From contig CAZXLD010000003.1 in the NCBI GenBank assembly GCA_964641965.1, positions 62,001 to 126,000 on the forward strand: a stretch of DNA of 64,000 nt, read 5' to 3'. Made by a program: the position numbers and the translations under genes. Under the pieces are notes generated by a model that did not search any database, was not told where the DNA came from, and saw only the letters and a list, made by a program, of their open reading frames with translations. This document shows positions 9,471 to 16,763 of this stretch, piece after piece. Source of the DNA: JAJDFU01 sp964641965 (lineage in GTDB: Bacteria; Bacteroidota; Bacteroidia; Chitinophagales; Saprospiraceae). Each line of letters opens with the position of its first letter. Positions within the stretch are counted from its first letter, which is position 1.

Positions 9471-10577
9471 ATGGTCAAAGAAGAAAAGTCGGTAGACTTG
9501 GTGGTAAGCGGTGATGATATGCTTTCGTTGGTGATGGCTCATGTAGCCATCCGCAAAGGTCAAACTGTGGCTATTCTTGGAGAACCTCCATTACCTTCCC
9601 AATCTGATACAGCCGGAAATTTGTTCTTTTTTGGTTTGCTCCATGGCCGAGAAGGGCGATTTGAAATTGCGCTGCGAAATCGGTCCTTGCTTCACAATAT
9701 GGCAATGGAAATCGGCTATTCCAACGTACAATCCGGGCTGCTGCTACCTGCTTATCACGAGAAGGAGCTTACATTAATCGAAGAACTGGCCTTGTTGATT
9801 GGCTCGTTTGACCAAAAGCTAACGGTACTTACCCCGGAAGAGACGGTCGGCCTTTCCCCTTTTTTAAATCCCGTACGATTAGAAGGGAGCCTTTACGTAC
9901 CTGAAGAAATAGGCTTGGACATTGGAAAATTTCGCCAATTGGCTTTTGGCTTTCTCGCTCGACACCCCAACGTTCTCGTACTTCCCGGCGATAAGACTTT
10001 AGTCTGGAAAGAGCCTATTCTGGAAGGAATAGGCTTTCGCATTTATACGAGAAAAATATTTTTCAGGCAAGCTCCCGACCGTATCCCAACAGCATTCGGA
10101 GGTGCTCCTTCAATGGTCCACCGTCGGGTTCAGCTTCCGGTCCCGGAAATGGTGAAAGGGCCCTTTGTCCAATTGGCATGGGTACAAAGCCCGCCATCCG
10201 CTTTTTCCGTTTTGCCTGCCTATGTAGAGATGCAAACCAGGGGGTATTACCATCAGCCCCCAGGCTTACTCTATCTTAACCCAGGCAGTGAAGGGGAGTT
10301 GCTTTTGCATCAGTTTACTTTACAAGGTGATCCGGGAGAAGCACGCCTTTTCGCTGCCTTACGCAAAAGCCTTAGGACCTTCCCCGAAGAACGTGTGCCC
10401 TGGGACCTTTTCTGGAAATCCGAAGAATCATCCTCCCATCAGGAACCTATGCCGAATGGTGAATCAAAAAATATTATGGATGTAATGTCGGATCCTACCA
10501 AGGTATCCTCCCGGTTTCTATTCCCTTTCGCAGAGGATTTTCTTTCCAAAAAAGGATCCGGTCTTTTCCAAGCATAG
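9471..10577 (+). CDS. DAO-like (glycine-oxidase fold) protein with degenerate FAD-binding motif
   Basis: 368 residues. The start resembles the Rossmann strand of DAO-family flavoproteins (SVDLVVSGDDMLSLVMAH...KGQTVAILGE), but the expected GxGxxG is replaced by SGDDML, which lacks the needed glycines. A second family-like segment follows at about 120-165 (LTPEETVGLSPFLNP, YVPEEIGLDIGKF), similar to the region of glycine/sarcosine oxidases before the substrate domain. There is no signal peptide or membrane segment. It precedes the pgeF-modA pair by about 60 bp on the same strand. I infer a diverged, probably non-flavin member of the family. The C-terminal ~60 residues are polar and do not match anything I recognise. 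Function unknown. Confidence 0.6.
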   Translation: MVKEEKSVDLVVSGDDMLSLVMAHVAIRKGQTVAILGEPPLPSQSDTAGNLFFFGLLHGREGRFEIALRNRSLLHNMAMEIGYSNVQSGLLLPAYHEKELTLIEELALLIGSFDQKLTVLTPEETVGLSPFLNPVRLEGSLYVPEEIGLDIGKFRQLAFGFLARHPNVLVLPGDKTLVWKEPILEGIGFRIYTRKIFFRQAPDRIPTAFGGAPSMVHRRVQLPVPEMVKGPFVQLAWVQSPPSAFSVLPAYVEMQTRGYYHQPPGLLYLNPGSEGELLLHQFTLQGDPGEARLFAALRKSLRTFPEERVPWDLFWKSEESSSHQEPMPNGESKNIMDVMSDPTKVSSRFLFPFAEDFLSKKGSGLFQA

Positions 10578-10638
10578 TCTTGAACATCCTATTAGTTTCT
10601 GATATGGTTTATATATCTAATTTGGGTACCTTTAAAAG

Positions 10639-11412
10639 GTGAAATCCTGGCTTTATCCCAACATATTTAAATCCTATCCGGAGCTAGTTGCCGTACAAAG
10701 TTCTAGGCATGGCGGGGTGAGCGAAGGTCCTCTTGGGAGCCTTAATTTAGGGAACCATACCAGTGATAAGGCTGAACGCATTCAGGCAAATCAAGTTCGC
10801 TTTGTCGAATCCTTGGGCTTTACATTAGATCAGGTCGCTTCTTCTTATCAAGTCCATCAGGATAAGGTTTTGGTAGTGCATCAACCTGGCCATTGGGAGG
10901 GATACGATGCACTGATCTCCAATCAAAAAGGGCTACTCCTGACCATAACAGTAGCAGATTGTACACCCATCTTAATCTTCGATCCAATTCGTAAATCCAT
11001 AGCCGCTATTCATGCTGGCTGGAAAGGGACCTCTCTGTCTATTGTTGAAAAGACTATCCGGGAAATGATCATTTCCTTTAATTGTGACCCTAAAACATGT
11101 AGCGCCTGGATTGGAGCCTGCATAGGAAAGGATGATTACGAAGTAGATGAGGACGTTGCCGATTATTTTAATTCTCCCTACAAGAGCTGGGATAGAAAAA
11201 GGGACAAATATCTATTAGACTTAAAGAAGGCTAACCAGGACCAATTATTGAAAATGGGACTTTCAAACGACGCCATTGAAATCTGTCCCATATCCACGGC
11301 GGCACAATCAGACCATTATTTTTCTCATCGTGCTTCCAAAGGAAAGGCCGGTAGGGCATGGGCAGCCATTGGAATACAGGATAAGACTTTTCCAAAAACA
11401 ACAACCATTTGA
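10639..11412 (+). CDS. pgeF: PgeF/YfiH/LACC1-family purine nucleoside phosphorylase (multicopper polyphenol oxidase fold)
   Basis: 257 residues from a GTG start, preceded by AAAAGG. Family landmarks are present in order: an N-terminal SSRHGGVSEGP segment, the His of YQVHQDKV, the Cys of VADCTPIL and the His of HAGWKG, which form the metal-binding catalytic pocket. The C-terminal segment HYFSHRASKGKAGR matches the family's usual FFSxRRD...GR end. Proteins of this family cleave purine nucleosides with phosphate and were formerly called polyphenol oxidases or laccases; the E. coli homologue YfiH also edits peptidoglycan precursors. The TGA stop overlaps the TTG start of modA, so the two are translationally coupled. 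The tie to molybdate uptake is unexplained. Confidence 0.88.
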   Translation: MKSWLYPNIFKSYPELVAVQSSRHGGVSEGPLGSLNLGNHTSDKAERIQANQVRFVESLGFTLDQVASSYQVHQDKVLVVHQPGHWEGYDALISNQKGLLLTITVADCTPILIFDPIRKSIAAIHAGWKGTSLSIVEKTIREMIISFNCDPKTCSAWIGACIGKDDYEVDEDVADYFNSPYKSWDRKRDKYLLDLKKANQDQLLKMGLSNDAIEICPISTAAQSDHYFSHRASKGKAGRAWAAIGIQDKTFPKTTTI

Positions 11413-12197
11413 CCTTGAAGAACAGCGACAGGAATATAAGGTCCCAAATTGCCATCTGTCTGACCCTGTTTATCACTCTTCTTTCTTTCAATTGCCAGCC
11501 AAAAAATAAATCGGAAAGTAGGCGACCAGTCCGGATTGCTGCAGCCGCCAATTTGCAGTTTGTATTACCCACTTTGGATTCCCTTTTTCATGCCCAAACA
11601 GGCGTTGAACTTTCAATCACTTATGGTGCTTCTGGCCTGTTAGCTGCACAGATCGAACAAGGTGCTCCATTCGATCTGTTCTTGGCTGCAAATGAGGCGT
11701 ATCCTAAGCATTTGTGGGAAAAAGGATTTTCAGTCGACCCTCCAAGAACCTACGCCCTTGGCTATTTGATTTGGTGGTGGAAAAAGGAGGATCAATCTTT
11801 TGAGAATCGATTGAAAACTGCCAGAAAAATTGTAATTGCCAATCCTAAAACTGCTCCCTATGGAGTAGAAGCCTTTCGGTACTTAAAAAAAATGAATCTT
11901 CTGGAATTGGTGAAGGACCACCTGGTGTATGGTGAAAATATCGGGCAGGTCAATCAATTCTTGGTAACCGGAGCTGCAGACCTGGGACTTACTGCCAAAT
12001 CAGCCTTAGGTGCCAGTCAAATGCAAACTGCGGGGCGGTGGGAAGCGGTTGACCCTACTCTTTATGACCCGATCAGGCAGGCGCTTATTCTAACACCTAC
12101 TGCCGATACCCAGGCTTTTCAATTTGTGAACTTCCTTTTCCATTCAGGCACTGTGTCTCAATGGGAAAAGTTTGGTTATTCCAGGCCTCAAGAATAA
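11409..12197 (+). CDS. modA: Molybdate ABC transporter substrate-binding lipoprotein ModA
   Basis: 262 residues, starting at a TTG that overlaps the preceding stop; a second TTG two codons later is an alternative. A short basic N-terminus and hydrophobic helix end in a lipobox-like LLSFNC (Cys29), so the protein is likely a lipoprotein. The mature part shows the ModA signatures: AAAANLQFVLPTL, ITYGASGLLAAQIEQGAPFDLFLAANE and a late VTGAADLGLTAKSA. ModA captures molybdate or tungstate outside the inner membrane and hands it to ModBC. Here the permease and ATPase genes lie 1.6 kb downstream, beyond an OmpA-family gene, rather than directly adjacent as is usual. Confidence 0.9.
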   Translation: MTLKNSDRNIRSQIAICLTLFITLLSFNCQPKNKSESRRPVRIAAAANLQFVLPTLDSLFHAQTGVELSITYGASGLLAAQIEQGAPFDLFLAANEAYPKHLWEKGFSVDPPRTYALGYLIWWWKKEDQSFENRLKTARKIVIANPKTAPYGVEAFRYLKKMNLLELVKDHLVYGENIGQVNQFLVTGAADLGLTAKSALGASQMQTAGRWEAVDPTLYDPIRQALILTPTADTQAFQFVNFLFHSGTVSQWEKFGYSRPQE

Positions 12198-12294
12198 AAG
12201 GGCATTTAGCTATTCATGCTGGGTTATTTTATCTGGAGATATGAATCTGGGCAGGATTGAAGAATAGATTTTCCTTTAAATAATTCAAATTTAC

Positions 12295-12323
12295 TTGTAA
12301 AATACCCTTATTCAGTAGGTTTG
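12295..12323 (+). promoter_or_regulatory. Bacteroidota-type promoter for the OmpA/TSP3 gene
   Basis: TTG at 12295-12297, an 18-bp spacer, then TAGGTTTG at 12316-12323. This matches the Bacteroidota sigma factor consensus (TTTG ... TAnnTTTG) and lies 23 bp before the ATG of the OmpA gene. It implies that this gene is transcribed apart from modA. Confidence 0.6.
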
Positions 12324-12346
12324 TAGCATAAAACATATGCTTTACC

Positions 12347-13780
12347 ATGAAAAAATCCCTTAAAGCCGCCTTTTGCATTGGTTTATTTTCCCTATGTCTA
12401 TCCACGCATGCTGTAGCGCAGTATCGGGAAGCCCCCAATGCCCTTACTTTTCGAGCCATGGCTCCCAACTACCGCCTACCCATTACTGGCTCTTTGCGTT
12501 CACAGGATTTCACCTTTGGTGGCGAGTTCCAATATATAAGGCACCTTACCAGTTTTTTAAATATCGGTTTTCCGGTAAAATTTAGCGAGGCGAAAGTATT
12601 CCGATCGGGAGACCGGGACATGCAGGAACGGATATACGCCTTAAGCCTGGACGGCCTTTTACACGTCAAGCTTTTTAAAGAAAATTACTTTATCTACCCC
12701 TACCTATTCGGTGGTTTTGGAGCAGTTTATGAAGACTTTCAGGAGATAACCTTTGCTGTCCCTGCTGGCGTGAGTATCAACTTTCGCCTGGCCTCTCATT
12801 GGTACCTGTCCACTCAGGGGGAATACCGATTTGGAATGCAGGATAATCGAGACAACCTGCAACTTAGCGCTGGTTTGTTGGTAATCCTGGGCAAAAAGTC
12901 GGATCCCTTGGCGCAGGACCAGGATGGTGACGGCGTACGCGACCTTGTTGACCAATGCCCAACTGTAGCGGGTACAGCTGCTACAGACGGTTGTCCGGAC
13001 CGGGATTTGGATGGTATCCAAGACGACTTCGATAGATGCCCTGACCTTCCCGGTACAGCTACTTTCCTAGGCTGTCCGGACTCTGATGGTGATGGCATTA
13101 TGGATTCAGAAGATTCCTGCCCGAACGAGGCAGGCCTGTTTGCGAATCAAGGCTGTCCTAATCGGGATTCGGACATGGACGGAATACTCGATGAAAACGA
13201 TCCTTGCCCAACGGAGGCAGGAACTTTAAATGGCTGTCCGGACCGAGATTTTGACCAGGTTGCAGATAATGAAGACCAATGCCCCGACGAATTCGGGCCA
13301 GTTGCTACCAATGGTTGTCCGGATTTTGACCGAGATGGATTTTCAGATCTTGAAGACGCTTGTCCCCAACAAGCTGCTCCGGGTTCAACGGATGGGTGTC
13401 CGGTAATCAGCCAGGAAGTGGTCGAACGTTTGAACTATGTCGCTCGCGCCGTTAAATTTGAGACCGGGAGTGCGGTACTTACTCGAGCCTCCTACGAAAA
13501 TATGTCGGAGATCTACGCCATTCTGGTAGAATACGGCAACTATCACATGCGAATTGAAGGTCACACCGACAGTTCTGGTAGCGATGCGGTCAACTTATCT
13601 CTTTCGGAAAAGAGGGCATCTGCTTGCTACCAATATTTCTTGAATAGGGGAATTGATCCTTCGCGATTGAGCTTCCGCGGCTATGGTGAGGCAAATCCAA
13701 TTGCGAGCAATGCGAACAGTGCTGGCAGAGAGCAAAACCGAAGAGTGGAATTCAAATTGTTTTTGCCGGATGGGAATTAA
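12347..13780 (+). CDS. OmpA-family outer-membrane protein with thrombospondin type 3 repeats
   Basis: 477 residues. The signal peptide (about 1-24, ending HAVAQ) is followed by an outer-membrane beta-barrel region (about 30-185, with alternating hydrophobic strands such as HLTSFLNIGFPVKFS). Six calcium-binding TSP3 repeats of the form DxDxDGxxDxxDxCP follow at about 190-355, each spaced by a second Cys (DGCP or LGCP). The C-terminal OmpA peptidoglycan-binding domain (about 368-477) has IEGHTDSSG, GYGEANPIASN and NRRVEF. The TSP3 rod probably spans from the barrel to the peptidoglycan. The gene sits between modA and modB on the same strand but has its own promoter-like sequence. It is a structural envelope protein, with no evident link to molybdate. 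Confidence 0.92.
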   Translation: MKKSLKAAFCIGLFSLCLSTHAVAQYREAPNALTFRAMAPNYRLPITGSLRSQDFTFGGEFQYIRHLTSFLNIGFPVKFSEAKVFRSGDRDMQERIYALSLDGLLHVKLFKENYFIYPYLFGGFGAVYEDFQEITFAVPAGVSINFRLASHWYLSTQGEYRFGMQDNRDNLQLSAGLLVILGKKSDPLAQDQDGDGVRDLVDQCPTVAGTAATDGCPDRDLDGIQDDFDRCPDLPGTATFLGCPDSDGDGIMDSEDSCPNEAGLFANQGCPNRDSDMDGILDENDPCPTEAGTLNGCPDRDFDQVADNEDQCPDEFGPVATNGCPDFDRDGFSDLEDACPQQAAPGSTDGCPVISQEVVERLNYVARAVKFETGSAVLTRASYENMSEIYAILVEYGNYHMRIEGHTDSSGSDAVNLSLSEKRASACYQYFLNRGIDPSRLSFRGYGEANPIASNANSAGREQNRRVEFKLFLPDGN

Positions 13781-13860
13781 GCGGTAAGGTTAAGGCATGC
13801 CAGACGACGGCTACCTAAAGAACCACTTCGCTCAATGCGGTGAGGCCATTACCTTGTGGT

Positions 13861-14541
13861 ATGGATAGTGCATTTTGGGAAACGCTTTGGCTCACCTTGC
13901 AATTAGCTGGAGCAACTACTTTAATCTTGGTAATCTTTGGCATACCCTTAGCGTATGGGGTTGCCCAATTGAGAAGTCTTTGGAAGCCTGTTTGTACAGC
14001 CTTGATCAGCTTGCCGTTGGTCCTGCCGCCTACCGTATTGGGCTTTTACTTGCTCCTAGCTTTCAGCCCCGAATCCTTCATCGGTCGATGGCTTAGCGAC
14101 CTGGCAGACATCCAACTCGTATTTAGTTTTACTGGCCTAGTGATTGCTTCGGTATTGTACAGCCTCCCGTTTATGGTACTCCCGCTTCAGGCTGGGTTTG
14201 AAAATGTACCGAAGTCACTCATCGAAGCATCCTATACCTTGGGAAAGAGCCATAGCGAAACCCTGCTTAAGGTACTTCTCCCTTTAGTACGCCCGGCTTT
14301 ACTTACCGGAATAGTTCTATCCTTTGCCCACACCATCGGGGAGTTTGGCGTTGTCCTTATGATCGGCGGCAATATTCCAGGGCAAACCAAGGTGGCTTCC
14401 ATTGCAGTATATGATGAGGTAGAAAGCCTAAATTACGCTCAAGCACATCAATATGCCTGGGTGCTACTGATTATCAGCTTTTTCATCCTTGTCCTTGTCT
14501 ATAGCTTAAATGGTTCAACAAACCGTATCTTTCACCGATGA
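13861..14541 (+). CDS. modB: Molybdate ABC transporter permease ModB
   Basis: I chose the ATG at 13861 (226 residues). A GTG 21 bases upstream would add seven residues (MRPLPCG) that are atypical for the family. Five to six transmembrane helices are visible. The permease EAA loop is well kept (PKSLIEASYTLGKSHSETLLKVLLP), as is the conserved FAHTIGEFGVVLMIGGNIPG segment typical of ModB/CysT. ModB forms the inner-membrane channel for molybdate with ModC. The last codons overlap the modC start by 4 bp (ATGA), so the two are translationally coupled. Confidence 0.92.
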   Translation: MDSAFWETLWLTLQLAGATTLILVIFGIPLAYGVAQLRSLWKPVCTALISLPLVLPPTVLGFYLLLAFSPESFIGRWLSDLADIQLVFSFTGLVIASVLYSLPFMVLPLQAGFENVPKSLIEASYTLGKSHSETLLKVLLPLVRPALLTGIVLSFAHTIGEFGVVLMIGGNIPGQTKVASIAVYDEVESLNYAQAHQYAWVLLIISFFILVLVYSLNGSTNRIFHR

Positions 14542-15224
14542 TGCGGGTCATGGTGGAAAAAAAATTGGAAGGTGCTGAAGGTCCTATCCAATTGAAGATT
14601 GATTTGGAAATTCATTCAGGTGAAATCATTGCCTTATCCGGGCCTTCCGGAAGCGGAAAGACAACCTTGTTGCGCATGATCTTGGGTCTGGAAACACCAG
14701 ATCTCGGATTTATCCAATTCGGTGATGAAATCTGGGAAGACACTGCTATGGGCATCCATCTGCCAACACAGAAACGCCAGGTGGGGATGGTTTTCCAGGA
14801 TTATGCATTGTTTCCACACCTAACCATCTTTCAAAATCTGAAGTTCGGCTTGCGTACCGGCGGACAAATCCAGCGGGTGCATTCGCTTCTGGATTCCATT
14901 GGATTAAACGGCCTCGCTCACCGATACCCGAGACACCTGTCTGGCGGACAACAGCAAAGAGTGGCACTGGCACGTGCTTTAGTCTTCGAACCCCGTCTCC
15001 TTTTATTGGATGAGCCTCTTGCTGCCCTCGATCTGGTTACCAGAGAAAAGCTCCAACGATTTCTTAAAGCGGAATTGGAAAGACGTAACCTCACAACCAT
15101 TCTGGTTTCCCATCAGGTAGACGAAATGAAACGCCTCGCTGAACGGGTTATCTGGTTGGACCACGGCACGGTTCAAGCTGAAGGAGTCTGGAATGAGGTG
15201 CTTCCCCAGTTTTATAATCCTTAA
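14538..15224 (+). CDS. modC: Molybdate ABC transporter ATP-binding protein ModC (short form)
   Basis: 228 residues. Walker A (SGPSGSGKTTLL, about 34-45), Q-loop (GMVFQDYALFPHL), ABC signature (HLSGGQQQRVALARAL), Walker B (LLLLDEPLAALD) and switch His (VSHQVDEM) are all present, so it should be an active ATPase. It is coupled to modB by an ATGA overlap. Compared with E. coli ModC (about 350 residues) it lacks the C-terminal TOBE/MOP regulatory domain. Feedback sensing of molybdate by the ATPase is therefore unlikely here. Spermidine, iron or sulfate ATPases look similar; ModB and ModA next door settle the call. Confidence 0.9.
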   Translation: MMRVMVEKKLEGAEGPIQLKIDLEIHSGEIIALSGPSGSGKTTLLRMILGLETPDLGFIQFGDEIWEDTAMGIHLPTQKRQVGMVFQDYALFPHLTIFQNLKFGLRTGGQIQRVHSLLDSIGLNGLAHRYPRHLSGGQQQRVALARALVFEPRLLLLDEPLAALDLVTREKLQRFLKAELERRNLTTILVSHQVDEMKRLAERVIWLDHGTVQAEGVWNEVLPQFYNP

Positions 15225-15258
15225 ATTGTCAACAAGCTATTTTTTAATCTTAAGCCAC

Positions 15259-15555
15259 ATGACCTTAGAGACTATCACCGATGCCTTTCGCCAACAAGCG
15301 GCCAAGGCATCCTCCCTGGATAAAACATTGAAGTTCATGATCGATGAAGGTCCTATTTTTCTTGATTTTACAGGGGATGCGCCCGTTGTTCATAATGAGG
15401 ACCAAGATGCTGATTGTACCATTACCATGAGTACGGATACCCTGCTAAAATTTAGGGAAGGAAAACTTAACCCTATGATGGCCTTGATGAGCGGTAAGGT
15501 CAAAATTAAAGGAGATATGGGAGTGGCTATGAAACTCAAAGAAATTTTTCAGTGA
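15259..15555 (+). CDS. SCP2 sterol-binding domain protein
   Basis: 98 residues from the ATG at 15259. An in-frame upstream start at 15193 would overlap modC and add a hydrophobic stretch not typical of the family. The protein is a single SCP2 domain: FLDFTGDAPVVH, ADCTITMSTDTLLKFREGKLNPMMALMSGKVKIKGDMGVAMKL. This family forms a hydrophobic tunnel that binds lipids; bacterial single-domain forms have no settled role. It lies 35 bp after modC and may be read from the same transcript. Its 3' end overlaps the convergent glycosyltransferase gene by 7 bp. Confidence 0.88.
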   Translation: MTLETITDAFRQQAAKASSLDKTLKFMIDEGPIFLDFTGDAPVVHNEDQDADCTITMSTDTLLKFREGKLNPMMALMSGKVKIKGDMGVAMKLKEIFQ

Positions 15556-16703
15556 TTCAGCAACTCCTGATAAAGCTGCATGACTGAGGCCGATGTTTTT
15601 TCAGGGGAAAATTGCTCACTGGCATAACTATGACCAAGTTTTACTCGGCTTGCGCTTCCGGAAGGGTCGGCTATAATACCGGCAAGTGTAGCCGCTAAGA
15701 CTTCTGTATCCAACGGATCTATCAAATGAGCATAGGCTCCTCCTGCTTCCGGTAGAGATGAAGTCTTGGAGGTAATTACGGGAGTGTTGCTGAGCAGAGC
15801 CTCAATGACTGGAATTCCAAATCCCTCATACAGCGAGGGATAGATAAAAGCCGAGGCTTGTTCATATATAGCCTTCAGATCGTGTGTACTAAGGACCTGA
15901 TCCTGCCAGATTATCCAATCGATCAGACCATTCTCGGCTACGTATTGTGCGACTTGCTTTTTGTAGCTACCGCCACGACCTACCACGACCAAGGGCAGTC
16001 GATCGTTGATGGGCAATTGCTCGATCGCTTTTACCAGAGTAAGCAGATTTTTTCTTGGAATAATGGAACCTACATAGAGAAAATACCTATCCGGTATTCC
16101 GTAAGACTCCAATACCGTCATTGCTTCTACCTCTTCCAAAGGCTCCCGGTAAAATAGAGGATCGCAAGCTTGATACATGACTTCAATTCTGCCTGGATCA
16201 ATGCGATAGTAGTTGACAATATCCTTTTTAGTGGATTGGCTAATCGCAATGATCCGATCTGCTTGCTGACAGGCAACCTTAAACTTTCGGTCATAAATCT
16301 GGCGGTCCCACCAGGTGTAGGTCTGTGGATATATTTTGAAAATAAGATCATGCACAGTCACTACAGCAGGGATGCCTTGTTCCCGAATGCCACTTGGTAG
16401 TTCGTTGGAAAGGCCATGATAGACTTGAATACGATCCGCTTTCAGTCTGCGGGAGATACCAAATCGACGCCACCAGGATTTAGATCTACCTTTCCCCGGG
16501 AGCACTACCTCATAAGGAGCTTGAGTAAATTGCTTGGCTATTTGTTCGTCGGGCATTGAAGGGGAATAGAGCACATAAGTGGTATCTGGAAAATAATCCC
16601 CCAAGTTGGCCAACAATGTGCGGCTATAATTTCCGAGGCCAGTACGATTGGTGAAAAGTCTTTTAGCATCGAACCCTATCCGTAACGGAATTTCCGAGGA
16701 CAC
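15549..16703 (-). CDS. Family 4 glycosyltransferase
   Basis: 384 residues from a GTG start. The GT-B fold is clear: an N-terminal domain beginning RIGFDAKRLFTNRTGLGNYSR, and a central VTVHDLIFKIYP. A sugar-nucleotide domain follows, with YVGSIIPRKNLLTLVKAI, SALIYPSLYEGFGIPVIEAL-type residues (the EX7E motif, E of YEGFG to E of IEAL) and the usual AGGAYAHL. GT4 enzymes are retaining transferases using nucleotide sugars, typically for cell-surface polysaccharide or lipopolysaccharide. It has no other glycan genes beside it, so the acceptor is unknown. Cytoplasmic; no membrane segment. Its 3' end overlaps the SCP2 gene convergently. Confidence 0.92.
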   Translation of the reverse strand: MSSEIPLRIGFDAKRLFTNRTGLGNYSRTLLANLGDYFPDTTYVLYSPSMPDEQIAKQFTQAPYEVVLPGKGRSKSWWRRFGISRRLKADRIQVYHGLSNELPSGIREQGIPAVVTVHDLIFKIYPQTYTWWDRQIYDRKFKVACQQADRIIAISQSTKKDIVNYYRIDPGRIEVMYQACDPLFYREPLEEVEAMTVLESYGIPDRYFLYVGSIIPRKNLLTLVKAIEQLPINDRLPLVVVGRGGSYKKQVAQYVAENGLIDWIIWQDQVLSTHDLKAIYEQASAFIYPSLYEGFGIPVIEALLSNTPVITSKTSSLPEAGGAYAHLIDPLDTEVLAATLAGIIADPSGSASRVKLGHSYASEQFSPEKTSASVMQLYQELLNH

Positions 16704-16763
16704 AGCAAAAGTTTGATTCCTTTATAAGAGGAAAGTAGTCTATTCCCACGGGAATTCCCAACC

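Noticed and set aside
16742..16755. ATTCCC-AC-GGGAAT hairpin as the ileS terminator
   Set aside because: Perfect 6-bp stem but no T-run on the minus strand and a 2-nt loop, so it is unlikely to terminate.
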